The notes: a model not told the origin generated them from the letters alone. Positions 49,250-61,720 are shown, numbered from the stretch's first letter. The stretch: DNA of 64,000 bases from Norana najaformis (GCA_964023275.1 OZ029917.1:27966505-28030504), one strand, 5' to 3'. A program made the numbers and translations.

Positions 49250-49480
49250 TTTGTTGCTTTTAAGCTTTTTTTTGTACTCTGGTACATACAGAGTCTACAA
49301 CACTCAGTGCCTAAGGCAAGTACCCATTTTTGAGGGAACTTTGCTTCTTGATTTAATTACATTCATTGCTGAGAATGTTGACTCACAAGTGGATGTTACA
49401 TTGATCCAAACCTCGTCAGAATAGCAACAGCAAGTTGTAGGCTGTTTGGATATTGACAGTTGCTGACAAACTAACACCAG
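49250..49480 (-). pseudogene. hAT transposase C-terminus of ZBED5/EPM2AIP1 type, decayed
   Basis: The minus strand reads TSTCESTFSAMNVIKSRSK, the C-E-S-x-F-S-x-M-N-x-I-K block found at the C-terminus of one hAT family that includes the domesticated EPM2AIP1 and ZBED5 proteins. Flanking sequence is too eroded to read. Confidence 0.6.
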
Positions 49481-49799
49481 AAATCTGTAGTATCTACCTC
49501 CTGAAACTGTGTTCAGCTATCTTCAGCTCGATGCTCGGTGGCTTTATGCTGAAGCACTGCCACTCACACAGCTTCAGCAGTTCTGAATGTAGCCAATAAT
49601 AAAATACAAAAAAAACATCAGCTGCCATAGGAAACAAGCTGCCATAGGAAACAAACTGACCTCTGTTACTCTGGTCTGTGTTGACCAATTTCTGAGGTAT
49701 ATTAGGACTTCTATGCTGGCATCGACTTCAACATTACTTCAGTACTGATGTCGCAATAATCTCAACATGTCTGACAAATATTCGTCCTCAGTCTGTATA

Positions 49800-51000
49800 T
49801 TCTCTAATTTTCTTATAGCCTGGCTAATGAATCTGCCAAAGTAAAAAAAAGATAATCATGTAACAACAAGCACATCATGATAAAAAGACAGCAGACTGGC
49901 ATTATACTAGAAACAGTGATGTCTGGCTTTGAGGTCTGGCCTCGATTTTGACGCCAGATTAGATTACCCTTGTCTCAGCCTTAGCCTGGTAAATCTGGCC
50001 TTGGCTTTGTGGCTTTCGGCCTAATCATTTGTGACATTGGGGATCAAGGGCAGAATTTTGGAGATGCATTTTATTCTGATATTTACTTGTATATTAACTG
50101 ATGCAGTATGCTGCAGCCTAAACAACAGATTGAGGCAAGTTTTACTTGTATTAGGGGCTATTGTATTATTCAAGCCACAGACTCGTAATTTAATACGCCA
50201 GTTCCCTCGCCTCTGGCTCTGAAGCCAGTCACCCCTCCCCCCAATTGTAGTTCAGTCACACTACAGCGTCATTATCAGTAAACAACTTACTGTCTAATGT
50301 AATCTGAGGACAACAATAAATTTGTAATTTTTATCATAGTACACAAGACATTAACTGACAGCTGCTTTTAAGCGAAACCACAGTCCAAAATCATAACCCA
50401 TTTGAGAAACCCAGTCAAAATTCGATAACTGTCATTTGCAGCTGATCCATTGCTATAGAAAGTCCTTTAACTAAAGCTCTTATTCTGACCTATAACTAAG
50501 AGCCTTACATAAACAACCCTTATAATGATTTTACAATCTATGATAAGGTAAGGTGAGATAATCATTCATTTTTCTATTACACGCCTCTTTGAAAGTAGTC
50601 CTTGGAGGTGTGGTTCTGGGTTTGAAGGAACTTTCAGCTTAAGCACGAACACATCCAACAGCAATCCAACAACTAAACAACCTTAATTTTTATGGGATAC
50701 ATGGCAGTTTACCATGATACACACGAATCCTTAAATCAGAATACAGAAATGAATGCCACTGCATTAGAAATAAATCTATGCCACTGTTACAAGTGCATGA
50801 TGGGCTGATAGCAGTTATTACCTGTAGCACAGTACAGGTCAACTCTCAGGCTAGTGAATGTGGTGTCTGTAAGAGATTAACCTTAGGTGCAGCAACCATA
50901 GAGAGAAGAAGAGACATATCAAACTTTAAGCACGTGAAATTCCCTAAATAAGTGCAAACCGGTTCCTCAAGATGGAGATAAGCATTAAACTGCTTACCCA
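49800..51000. other. intergenic, nothing recognised
   Basis: No supported genes. Short open frames lack motifs and composition is AT-rich throughout. Confidence 0.4.
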
Positions 51001-51019
51001 GCAAACATGTTATTCTCAA

Positions 51020-52490
51020 AATAACCACACAAGTAAGTAAGTAAGTAATGCATTTGTTAACACGCCATATGTCCATCGACTGAGCGAGGAATCGTAGACG
51101 TGGGTGGGTTACATGTCAGACAACAAAAGCAAGACGATACAGATAGGTCTTTAGCCGCTTTACAAATGTGTCTAGCGAGATATTGTCGTGAGTAATGTAA
51201 ACAGGAAGGCTATTCCAAATGGCTGGTGCTGAGTTGCTGAATCCGCGTCATGAGAAATCAGACCGAAAGTCTCTGATGTCAGGGAAAGACAGAAGGTTTT
51301 GTGTCGCTGATCGCAGAGACCTGGATGGTAGGTAGCGATGTAAGGATGATGACAGGTAAGCTGGTTGATTGGTTGAGAGTCTTGCGTGTGAGGACAGCTA
51401 TCTTGTAAGTGATTCTGGAGCTGACAGGCAGCCAATGTAGATTTGCCAGTACAGGAGTGACGTGGTCAAACCTTCGGGTTCCTGTCACCAGACGGGCTAA
51501 TGAGTTTTGGACGCGTTGCAGTTTGGCGATGTTAGACTTTGTAGTACCGTACAGCAGCGATTTACAGTAGTCGAGTTTTCGAGTTTTAATCTGACTACAC
51601 TGCAAGCAACTGTCTTCTTAAGCTCTGGCGGTAAGCACGATCTAACGTGATGCATGGCTTTTATATGATAATAAGATGCCTTGCATACAGCGGTGACGTG
51701 CTGATTAAATGTTAGCTTGGAGTCGAGCGTCACACCAAGACTTTTAAATGTTCCTGATAACGAAATGTCCGCACCCGCAATGTTGACTGTTTTTAGGTCT
51801 TCAGTTGATTTTATTAATGAGGAAGTGCCAAGAACAACGACTTCAGACTTCTTTGGATTCAGACAGAGTCCGTTTATTAGGAACCAGCAACGAACTGCTT
51901 CAGTACATCGTGTTAGATTATTGGTGTCGGAAACGATGTGATCGAGTGCTATGTACAGTTGTGTGTCATCGGCATATTGGTGATGGCTGATGCCATGTGC
52001 GGAAATTACACCGGCGACTGGAGCCACATAGAGCGTGAAAAGAATCGGGCCAAGGACCGACCCTGGTGGGATGCCGTATGCATAAGTGGACGGTTGCGAC
52101 CTTGCTGATCCAATGCTGACGTGTTGTGATCGGTCCATCAGGTAACTGCAAATCCAGTCCAGTGCAGCACCACTAATGCCGAACGTCTTCTGCAGCCTCG
52201 CGATGAGGGTTGCTTTGTCGATTGTATCGAAGGCAGCAGACAGATCGAGGCCGATAAGCAGAGTGGGTTGATGTCGTCCTGAAGCAGCATAGACATCATC
52301 TAGGATCTTCAACAAGGCCGTTTCAGTCGAGTGACGCCCACGATAGGCTGACTGACGACTGTTGAAATTACAGGAGCTATTAACGTGGGGCAAGAGACGA
52401 GCAAGGAAGGCACGTTCCAAAATTTTCAACAGTGTATTTAAGTTTGATATTGGCCTATAGCTGGAAGGATCATGTCGATCAAGCCCTTCC
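51020..52490 (-). mobile_element. L2/CR1-group LINE, 5'-truncated
   Basis: The minus strand begins DPSSYRPISNLNTLLKILER and runs as one open frame from 52429 to 51497 through SAYRGRHSTETALLKILDD, GLDLSAAFDTIDKATL, PPGSVLGPILFTLYVAPV, HHQYADDTQLY (YADD codons at 51965-51976), LNPKKSEVVVLG and LGVTLDSKLTF. A shift near 51590 moves the C-terminal part (KLDYCKSLLYG, LQRVQNSLARLVTG, LHWLPVSSRITYKI) into another frame. The 3' end is a (CTTA)n run at about 51030-51048. This lineage differs from the TTACGA-tailed L2 family elsewhere in the window. Confidence 0.9.
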
Positions 52491-52879
52491 TTAGTTTATA
52501 GGGGCCATATATCATACTCCTGGTTGTTATTGTTAATTATTAATTAATAACGTCTATCTTGCCTGTCAACGTTATTTCTTGGGACTGAGATATGAGCATG
52601 TGTGTGGCTTGGGGGTGCAGTCATTGTTAGGTAGGTAGAAGGCTGTATGTTTGTGTGTATATAGGTTTGTGTGTACATAGAGTCTAAGTCAGTCTGTAGT
52701 AGTTCATCAAGGTAGGACAGCACCTGTGTAAATAATAATGGTTTTTGTTCTTTAAAGAAAGAGGATTTAATACAGAATCAAGAAATGAATTGGCATTTGT
52801 CTCTGATGTAGGCCACAATGACTAGGGCAAAACAAAATAGCTAGATTTAAGGAAAGTGTTGTGGATTTAAGAAATAAGG

Positions 52880-53120
52880 TGTGACAGTGCCAGTGTCTAA
52901 TGCACTAGGCACCAACTGATGGCACACCAAAACCAAGCTCGAATCAGGTCAATATCCAGAAGATCACGACACTAAGACAGAGAGGCAGCCTACGGTAGAT
53001 AAGCAATTTGAAAAAGGCAAGTCTTAAGTTGAGAACAAAATTACACAAGCAACTCAGCAGTACGAAGGGATACAGGAAGATCTTTCACAGCTTGCAAGGT
53101 ATAAGAGGTTGCTTGAGAAT
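52880..53120 (-). repeat. possible L2-like 3' fragment
   Basis: GATAAGCAATTTGAAAAAGG and flanking blocks resemble 42700-42730. Weak evidence. Confidence 0.3.
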
Positions 53121-53589
53121 AAGCGTACACATCAGCAAATGGCTTCTAAAATTTGGCTACATTTGTAGTTGGGGCCTATTTCTCACAGAAGCAGAGCTCC
53201 AAACTCAATAGCTGTATTTAAGATTCAACATAAATCTGCTACTACAATTAAACTATCCCAGTAGTCCACATGCTATATAAATTGGTCAGATTTGCTTGTA
53301 AAGTGCATTTTAAAACCCTGCTTTATCTTGATTATGCTTGTTCCTAAAAACATTAAAATCACTAGCTTTAACTAGCTTATAATTGCTACTAAACTGAAGT
53401 TAGTGGAAAACTTCTTAGGCTTACAATAAAATTGTTAAACCCATTTATTCAAAATTGTTTAGCCCTGCTCTTAGACTGGATCTAATTGCTCAAGATTTTT
53501 CTCAAATGCTTCAAAATAATTTGATATAATGTTTCCAATTTTCCCATATGAAAACCAGAATACTGTCTTAGCTTTAATTTCCTCAGATT

Positions 53590-53965
53590 TGCTCCTGCAT
53601 GAAAGCACCTATAATTCTGTAGATTTGCTCCCAACTGCTCTAAATTGATAAGATTTTCTCTTAAATATGAAACAAAATCCTATACCCCCTTATGTTTATC
53701 AGATATGCACCTAAAATGCATCATTACTGGTGACTGAGGCCTCCACCACAAGCCCTTGGGAGCTTATACAAGCCCTCCACCCCAGGTAAGACAGGAAAAG
53801 TTCACCTTCTTGAGATCTAAACGTTCCTGGTTGGCGTCCTTTATGATGGTATTCATTCATAACCTAATGTGTAATGTGCTGCTTGATGACGACTCAATGC
53901 ATCACTGTCTCCTACATGAAAGAACCTATAATTCTGTAGATTTTCTCCCAGCTGTCCTCCAGGCT
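53590..53965. repeat. direct duplication of about 55 bp, 315 bp apart
   Basis: CATGAAAG(C/A)ACCTATAATTCTGTAGATTT occurs near 53598 and again near 53916, followed both times by CTCCCA(A/G)CTG. Confidence 0.7.
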
Positions 53966-54559
53966 GTTTGGTTTTGCTGAAATGACATTGGACTGTGCAG
54001 TGAAATTAAGACTGAGCGAGGTTAGTGCTTGGAAGGGTGGCCGTCCATAGAAACCATGGCATCTAATGCTTTTCATTTTTAATCAGTTGGTAAATGAGTT
54101 ACAGTATGAGTCTGGAAATGTAAAAAGATGTCCTACCATTGGACTGCAAGTGAGCCTTTGACCTCAGAACCACTCTGCTGATCAGTTCCTAAACAGGCAT
54201 ACAAACAAATGTTTTATCTTCATCTTTATTGACCATACCAGAGCTCGCTACGGAAGTTCAGATTACTCTAGTTTTATAAAATCAAGTAGGAGGTGCACAT
54301 TACTCTGGTGGACTGTCAATGCAATAGTCAAGGTTTCAAATCCCCACTAAGGCAGAAAGATCTTTTGAGAGTTCTGCTCCACTTGGACTCCCTAAGGAAC
54401 CCAAGTGAACCCTTGGCATCCCTCCAGGTACCTTCCAAAATCATAGGCCATTTCTTAACACGAAGTTTCTCAAGTGAGAAAAACAAAAAGGACATTACAA
54501 ATCTGGGAAACTGAAAAAGGCAATTAAAAATTCTGGAAAAGATCTGAGGTCAATTTATG

Positions 54560-54930
54560 TTCCAAGATCACACCCAAAATCTTGCAAATAGTTAGGAAGA
54601 CACCACGGAAGCATTGCTGCATATTATGCAAATCAATTTTAGAGACCAGCCCACAACTACCAAGCCCGGGTTCAACCGGAGGCGGCTGAACAATATCTAG
54701 GCAAGAATCACCTCTGATGCCTGAAGCATTTTCTCCACTAAGGAGACAACCTCTATAGCTTAGCCATGGGCATAAGCCAGAGAGTGATCAGTAATGAGCT
54801 GCAACCCCCACAGAGGAAAGGACTGTTTAAATCAGCAGCGAAGAGGATACAGAGTAGGGGGCCCCAAGATGAAACCTTGTATAAGACCACGTGAGGCCAT
54901 TAACCTTCAGATCACGTGGGAACCAAAAAT
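54560..54930 (-). pseudogene. eroded LINE reverse-transcriptase fragment
   Basis: The minus strand reads GLIQGFILGPLLCILFAADL, a decayed version of the G-x-P-Q-G-S-x-L-G-P block, followed by GVILEHKLTS (a decayed L-G-V-x-x-D block) in another frame. Confidence 0.45.
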
Positions 54931-54959
54931 AACTATCCGAGTGTGTCCCATACAAAAAT

Positions 54960-55560
54960 GAACGCAATCAAGACAGAGACCGACCCACAACTCGTTACCC
55001 TTCCCACGTCGCGAAACTTGAGGTCACTGCCACCAGTGATCTCAAGCCGATTCCGTCTGTTGCACGAAGTCCTATACTGCGCCAAACATGTGGAAATGCT
55101 ATTTTTCGTATTTTTTCACTTTACATGTAATGCAATTGTGCAACTGATTGATTCTTATTATTCTGATTTCTGACATCTAACCAACATAAAGGTAGCATCA
55201 AATAGAAAGTTTTGAATATTCTGGCGATCGCCAATGTGGATAACTCTTCGTGGCCAGGGTAGCTGTGAACAATTTCACAAAATGCTTTCTTGTTAGCTTC
55301 ACATGTCAAATATCCAATATTCGATTATGAATATCAAACCAACTTGCTAGAGGAGTGCTTGAATAAGAGGTAAAAGTACGGTTTTGTTTGCCTCAGGCTG
55401 CTAACTTACAAACAACATGGCCACCCCAGATTGCGATAGAGAACAGAGAACAGCAAGCTCCATGCAACATTTGTCCAATAAATAAGTAAGTAATCAGACA
55501 GTGACAAGCAGAGATTCATATTATGTCCGATTGATGGCGAGTTTGGAAAACTTAGAAAAC
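54960..55560. other. intergenic, nothing recognised
   Basis: No coding evidence. A short segment near 55425-55490 resembles 4607-4680. Confidence 0.35.
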
Positions 55561-55589
55561 GGCATTTTATAGTCTGTTGCTGAGCATTA

Positions 55590-57735
55590 ACGGAAATTCG
55601 TAGATCTGAACGACTTTACTCCTCACTAGTTCGTTCTCGATCCTCTAGCCCTCGCCTTCTCTGGAAAACCATAAACCAACTCCTCCATCGGAACTCATCT
55701 AGCCCACTTCCAAATTATCTTCCGTCTTCTCCAATAGCCGACTCGTTCTGTTCTTTCTTTTCGAACAAAATTAGTACCCTCCGTCTCTCTCTTCAATCTC
55801 TCCTCCCCAAAGCCACCAATAACCAGCCTGATGATGCTCCCTCCCCCACTCATGACTCCCCACCCTCCCCACCTCGATCCTCATCATTTGTCTTTCAACC
55901 CACTTCAGAGTCTGAAATATTACACCTGTTAAAATCACTTCCAAACAAACAGTGCGAACTTGACCCCATACCCACCTCCTTACTGAAAGACTGTGCAGCT
56001 GTCCTTGTCCCAATCATTACCAAAACAGTTAATCTCTACTTATCTACGGGTAATTTCCCCCTCCTATTCAAACACTCTCTTGTCACCCCTCTTCTCAAGA
56101 AATCATCTCTCGACAAGGAAATTCTTTCAAACTACCGGCCTGTTTCTAACCTGACTTTCATCTCCAAATTAACTTAACGGATTGTCCTCTCTCGAATCAA
56201 TGACTATTTAGCTTCTAACTCACTCATTAACCCACACCAGTCTGGTTTTAATAAACGCCACTCAACCGAAACTCTGCTGACATCTCTCTACAACAAGCTT
56301 GTTTCTGCCATTTCTCATCAACAGGTTTCTTGCCTCTGTCTCCTTGATATCTCTGCAGCCTTCGACACCATAGATCACAATATCTTACTCCACCGACTTT
56401 CAACCTGGTTTGGTTTTGCTGACACTGCTCTCCTATGGATACAGTCTTATCTCTCCTCCCGCTCTTTCTCTGTTAAAACTTCGGAAGCCTCTTCTAAGTC
56501 ATGCCCTCTCACATGCGGAGTTCCACAAGGCTCCAATCTTGGACCTTTTCTGTTTATTCTCTACACTACCCCACTCAGTTCACTCATTAAAGCATCCCAA
56601 GTTGACCATCACCTCTATGCTGATGACACCCAACTATTCATCTCTTTCTCTCCAAATTGTTTCAATGAGTCTACAGATCATCTTCTTTGTGTGGTTAAAC
56701 AAATCTCCTCTTGGATGACATCTAATCTATTATGCCTGAACCCTTCTAAAACTGAATTCATACTTTTAGGCCTACGTGACCAGCTCAAGAAAATTCCTGA
56801 GCCCTCTATCTCCCTCAGCCTGGACTCTGCCTCCACCCGCACCTTTAATACTAACTCCTCTGTCCGTAATTTAGGTGTTATTTTCGACCAGAACCTTACT
56901 TTTTCTGATCATATCACCCATCTTCCCCGCTCTTGCTTTATGCATATCCGCGACATTCGCAGAATCCGTCCTATGCTTGACTTCAAAACCGCATCTGTCA
57001 TTGCCACATCCATAGTCCATGCAAAACTTGACTACTGCAATTCACTTTTCCTCAATATTGACACAACCCAGATAAATCGCCTACAAGCTATCCAGAATGC
57101 TCTCGCACGTGCTGTCACCAAAACCCCCAAACACCATCACATCACCCCTGTTCTCAAATCACTGCACTGGCTTAAAATACCAGAACGAATAGAGTACAAA
57201 GTCTTATCCCTCACCTACAACACACTTCAATCCTCCCAACCCTCCTATCTTCGTCAATTATTTACTATCCAACCACTCCGTTCAACCCGCTCCTCATCTG
57301 TCCTAACACTTCTTCGCCCTCCCGTCACCTCACCCTTAAAATTTTGAAATCGCTCCATAGCCATAGCTGCCCCACCCCTTTGGAATAAACTCCTGCCAGA
57401 ATTGCGACAGTTGTCAGCCAATCATACGAACTCACCAACACTTCACCTCTTTCAGTTTCTGCACAGGTCTTTCACTCAAGACTGAAAACAGTTTTCCAAA
57501 AATCTTATCCTGATTCTTCCTCTTCCCCTTATCTCTCTTCTCGCTTCAATTTCAAACAGCATCCACCGTAGCCGTCCGACTGTCTGAGTGCCTGACTCCT
57601 GGATCTTGACCTGGAACCGAACCCTTTTGTCTATCGATTTTGTTTTGACTGAGCGCCTGTGAATAAGCTGGTTCCCGCGGCTTAGCTTTTGTTGAGCGCT
57701 GTAGAAATCTCGAGATTACGATTACAAGGTACACA
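55590..57735 (+). mobile_element. L2-group LINE with TTACGA tail, longest copy in the window
   Basis: The + strand encodes a near-complete RT domain. Blocks include SNYRPVSNLTFISKL, HQSGFNKRHSTETLLTSLYN, LDISAAFDTIDHNILLHRL, CGVPQGSNLGPFLFILYTTP, HHLYADDTQLF (YADD codons at 56616-56627), LCLNPSKTEFILLGLRDQ, LGVIFDQNLTFSDHI, KLDYCNSLFLNI and HHITPVLKSLHWLKIPERIE. A TAA near 56173, a frameshift near 56700 and another near 57345 break the ORF. The 3' UTR (57560-57710) ends in GAGATTACGATTACA. The endonuclease part is missing. Confidence 0.9.
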
Positions 57736-57799
57736 CAGAAAACGTGCAGAATATATGAATGTATGCTAAACTCAAACTGAAAACGGTTTGGCACAAGTC

Positions 57800-58230
57800 T
57801 CATTCTTTTTCAACGTATATGCAGGAGTTCATCTGACAAAACGCATTGATTCGTGAGAACATTTTCTCGAACAATCTTATATGCATCATAGAAACCTACG
57901 CAATTTGGAATGGATTGCCGTCTTCTGGCTCAAAGTGCACTGCACGACGCCACAACTAACTTCCGCTGCGTGGTAAATGACCTCGATCCTGTTCACTTTT
58001 CAACGCATTAATCGGATGAGATACTTTACCACCGTTACTCGTTTGAATGGATGCCACCCCATGTAAGGTCCCGTGTACGGACCGTGCTAGTCCGAGATTT
58101 AAATCTCTTAAATAAGCCACGAGAGGGACGGGAACCGGCATCCTCACGCTCAGGGGCGGAGCGTAAGGCTGCCGGTTCGCGTCTGATGCGTCTGATGATG
58201 AACCCGTGCTAAAGAGTCTCATTACATTAA
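57800..58230. other. probable further debris of the decayed transposon, not readable
   Basis: The stretch precedes recognisable transposon sequence and may be its eroded 5' half. I cannot assign any block in it. Confidence 0.3.
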
Positions 58231-58710
58231 AAAGAACAGACCGCTCCATATGCTTGTTGTTCCAGGGCAGAACACTGTGGCACATAAACCACTTGTCGAA
58301 ACAAGAAGGATATTTTTTGCCTCCTATTTAAATAAAACTCGAACTGATGAGAAATTTTACGAAAGCGATGAATAGTGAAAGCGAAGGATTTCGACATGTG
58401 AGAACGGTATTTCCAAGAATAACTGACGCCAAGATTAAAGGAATGCATTTTTGTTGGTCCACAAATCAGACACGTCATCAATGACAGAGCGGTTCGAAGA
58501 TCTGCTAATGGGGCCAGATAAAATCGCATGGGACGCACTTAAGGATGGTGTTGAGAATTTTCTTGTCAACTACAGTGCAACATACTACATCTAGCTGGTT
58601 GAAAACCTGCTTCAAGCATACAAATCCATAAGTGCAACGTGTCGCTGAAGATTCATTTTCTATACTCACACTTGGACTTCTTTCCTGCTAATCTTGATGC
58701 AGTCAATGAC

Positions 58711-60711
58711 GAATCGTAATCGTAATCTCAAGATTTCTACAGCGCCCAACGATAGCTAAGTCGTGGGAACCAGCTTGTTCACAGTGCTTAGTCAAAATAA
58801 AATCGATAGGGGAAAGAGTTCGGTTCCAGGTCAAAATCCAGGGAGTCAGACAGGCAGACAGTTGGATGGCTGCGGTGGATGGTGCTTGAAATTGAAGTGA
58901 GAAGACAGATAAGGGGAAAACAAAGAATTAGGGTAAGATTTTTGGAGAAGTAATGTTTTCAGTTTTGAGTGAAAGACCAGTGCAGAAATTGCAAGAGGTG
59001 AAGTATTGGCGAGTTCGTATGATGGATCAGATAACTGTCGTAATTCTGGCGGGAGTTTATTCCACAGGGGTGCAGCAGCAACGGCTATTGGGCCATTAGG
59101 TCTACCAGATGTTAAGGATGAGGTGATTGGAGGGCAAATAAGAGTTAGGACAGAAGAGGATCGGGTTGAACAGAGTAGTTGGATTGTAAATAACTTACGA
59201 AGATAGGAGGGTTGGAAAGATTGAAGTGTGTTGTATGCAAGGGATAGGACTTTGTACTTTATTCGTTCAGGTATTTTAAGCCAGGGAAGTGATTTGAGAA
59301 CAGGAGTTATGTGATGGTGTTTGGGAATTTTGGTGACAGCACGGGAAAGAGGATTTTGGATAGCTTGAAGGCGGTTCATTTGAGTGCTATCTATATTGAG
59401 GAAAAGTGAATTGCAGTATTCTAGTTTTAAATGGGCTATGGATGTGGCAATAGTTTTGAAGTCAAACATAGGGTGGATTCTGCGAATGTCGCGGATACGC
59501 ATGAAGCAAGAGCGGGAAAGATGGGTGACATGATAAGCAGAGCCGACCCTAGGCATAGGCAAGCAGGCAATTGCCTGAAGCGCTACAATTTAGGAGCGCC
59601 ATTTCCCCCAAAAAGTTATGTTTTATGCTTTTATGTTATCCAATCATTCTTTCAATGATTTTTCATTTGAATTCAAAAATGTTCTTAACCACAATCTGGC
59701 CATGATATCAGCCTATTTAATCACTAATGAAACTGTGACTGAAGGACTTGCTCAAGGTCCTCACAGTAACCGCCTACCATAGCATGTCTCGCGAAACGCG
59801 AGACGAATAAGGACAGGTGGCCTGTGTTGCACTCGACCAGTGCCGGTGTTAGATGTCTGGTCAAGGCTATGAGACCGGGCGATTGCTGGAGATGAATCCG
59901 ATGCCAGAGCAGCCAGATTCCGTGTACATCGGGGCTAGTTTCCGTCGGTGCTCGGGTCTGCAGCTTCGGGCTGTCCAAGTGTCTGTCTGGTAATTATTGA
60001 GTCAATATGGGTACCAACGCACCGGTCCAAAGTTGGCCCAAGGGTGCGCTATCGTACGCGGGCAGCAGGCTGAGTAGAGTGTACGTTGTACGCTTCAAGT
60101 TATCGTTTATAGGCATCTTCTACGCACCGATGGAACAAAACTGTGTGGCACGAGAAAAACGAAGAAAAACACGTTCACCAGAGTAAAACACGCGACTGAC
60201 TGCGGGAAATACGCTAGTTAGGCCTATTCGTATTTTTATACTTTTTGCAGTTAAATTTATAACTTTCTATTATCGATAGAAACTATTCAGAATGATTTCT
60301 CCGATTACATTAACAAATAATTTGGAAACAGGCCTATTTTGAGCATAGCTTGTTTTGCAAGAGTTAAGAAGTAATAAGTCACGTATCGGCCCTCAGATTT
60401 TCAGTGTTTTGGATAGTATAATTAAAATCTAAACATGCTTGTAATTAGGTGGGGTGGGGGCGCTAAAATATATACTTTGCCTGGAGCTTCACTGAGGCGA
60501 AGGCCCGCCCTGATGATCAGAAAAGGTGACGTTTTGGTCGAATATTAGGCCTACACCTAAATTGCGGACAAAAGTGTTGGTATTAAAGGTGTGGGTGGAG
60601 GCAGAGTCCAGGCTGAGGGAGATATAAGGGTTAGGAATTTTGTTAAACTGGTCGCGTAGACCAATAAGTATAAATTCAGTTTTAGATGGATTCAGGCACA
60701 AGAGATTAATT
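58711..60711 (-). mobile_element. L2-group LINE (TTACGA family) inserted into the decayed transposon
   Basis: The minus strand starts at about 60705 with LCLNPSKTEFILIGLRDQ and LGVGLIFDQNVTFSDH. It is interrupted by a hAT-type element, then continues VTHLSRSCFMRIRDIRRIHP, HHITPVLKSLPWLKIPERIK and the family 3' UTR, ending in TTACGATTACGA at 58711-58725. Sequence at the two borders (AATGACGAA and AATTGGCGAA) looks like an aged target duplication. Confidence 0.8.
59538..60512. mobile_element. 975-bp non-autonomous hAT element nested in the L2
   Basis: The ends are CAGAGCCGACCCTAGGC on the left and, reversed, CAGGGCGGGCCTTCGCC on the right, typical hAT-like CAG-GC termini. The flanking 8-mers ATGATAAG (59530-59537) and ATGATCAG (60513-60520) differ by one base, consistent with the 8-bp duplication of hAT elements. 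Removal rejoins SDH and VTHL of the LINE. Inside, at 59742-59775, lies a piece of SINE family A. Confidence 0.8.
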
Positions 60712-61079
60712 GGCGAACATGGTGAAAGGTTTCACCAGGACATTGCGATGACGGAACAAGGGTAGGCCTAATTAGAAGTGGTATCGGTGCAATTGGAAGC
60801 CATCAATGCTGGCCGTCTATTTTTGAACACTGAAACGAAAAGCATGAGATGCTGAGTAGGCCTACAAGCGAAAATCAGCAGCAAAACACTTTTAGCTCAT
60901 TTGAATTAATGCAACATATCAGCATAATTGTGCGATTAAACACGTTAGATTCAATAAAATTTAATTTCATGTTTCTCAAATTCCTACGTGATACAGCTAA
61001 TCTGAAGTTATTGCCTATTGTATTCAACTTGAAGTTGTCAGTCACAATTACAAGAAATTTTCAGGAAGCAAAAATTTTG

Positions 61080-61440
61080 AAAATTTGTGTCCATTCTAGT
61101 AGATGTGGTTTTGAAGTCATGCATAGGGCGGATCTGCGAAGTTCACGGATATGCATGAAGCAAGAGCGGGAGAGATGGGTAATAAAATCGGAGAGGCTGA
61201 AATTTGTCAAACCTCACACTTAAGCCCAATTAAGTTGCGGATAGGAGAATTAGTAGTAAAGGTTTGGCTGGAGGCAGAGTTCATGTTGAGGAAGTTAGAG
61301 GGGTCGGGAATTTTCTTGAGCTGGTCCCACAGTCCTATAAGTATGAATTCGGGTTTTGGTGGGTTTAGCAATGTGAGTGGTCCACATAAAAAATGGTTGA
61401 AGTTACCTTCGCCAAGCCAAGTCATGTCTAGGCAATGACC
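61080..61440 (-). pseudogene. L2-group LINE fragment, decayed
   Basis: The minus strand reads PPKPEFILIGLWDQLKKIPD and NSASSQTFTTNSPIRNL near 61400-61240, then a broken SFDKFQPLRFY and IRPMHDFKT near 61110. It is the same family as the larger copies, truncated at both ends. Confidence 0.65.
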
Positions 61441-61570
61441 GCGACAATCCAACCCAATATTCGAAAACCGCTTCTGACTTCAGGAATTTATCCTATGATT
61501 CAGAAGAGTCCTAAAGACGTAGCCAAAACTTGAATATTGTTTCGTGCAGGACTGAAGTTCGTGCGCAGAC

Positions 61571-61578
61571 GACGTCAC
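61571..61578 (+). promoter_or_regulatory. CRE-like element upstream of the signal-peptide exon
   Basis: GACGTCAC is a CREB/ATF-type half palindrome 12 bases before the ATG at 61591, within a locally CpG-rich stretch (GTGCGCAGACGACGTCACGC). This may be a TATA-less promoter or a short 5' UTR. Functional assignment is inference. Confidence 0.35.
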
Positions 61579-61590
61579 GCAATGCGAAAC

Positions 61591-61720
61591 ATGGCGTCCG
61601 AGGCTTTCAGGTGTGAGGCAGCTATGATGCCATGTATTGTGTGGTTTACTTTCATGAATGTTTTTCTCTTGATTTTTCTTTCAGTTTGCTCAGTAGGGAA
61701 AATACAGACTGCTACTAGTG
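61591..61720 (+). CDS. probable first coding exon with signal peptide or anchor, gene unknown
   Basis: ATG in an AACATGGCG context opens 43 codons plus one base: MASEAFRCEAAMMPC, then the hydrophobic IVWFTFMNVFLLIFLSVCS, then VGKIQTATS, ending at AGTG|GTGAGT (phase 1). The layout fits a signal peptide, or an N-terminal anchor, of a secretory-pathway protein whose other exons lie to the right of the window. The CpG content just upstream exceeds that of the surroundings, as at gene starts. I do not recognise the family. It could also be a chance open frame, but the coincidence of good start context, hydrophobic core and strong donor argues against this. Confidence 0.55.

Larger units (their letters stand above)
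58240..60800 (+). mobile_element. second, decayed copy of the ZAD-type TIR transposon, interrupted by nested insertions
   Basis: Left part (58240-58710): broken + frames match the second ORF of the intron-1 element, for example KTRTDEKF and FRHVRTVFPRITDAKIKEG, then VGPQIRHVINDRAV, then FLYSHLDFFPANLDAVNDE. After the nest the same protein resumes at about 60712 with HGERFHQDIAMTEQG, the counterpart of EEQGERFHQDIK. The N-terminal half and the terminal repeats were not found. It is a relative, not a recent copy. Confidence 0.7.

Noticed and set aside
55771-56013. Trp/Gly-rich minus-strand frame of 80 codons
   Set aside because: It is antisense to the L2 reverse-transcriptase frame.
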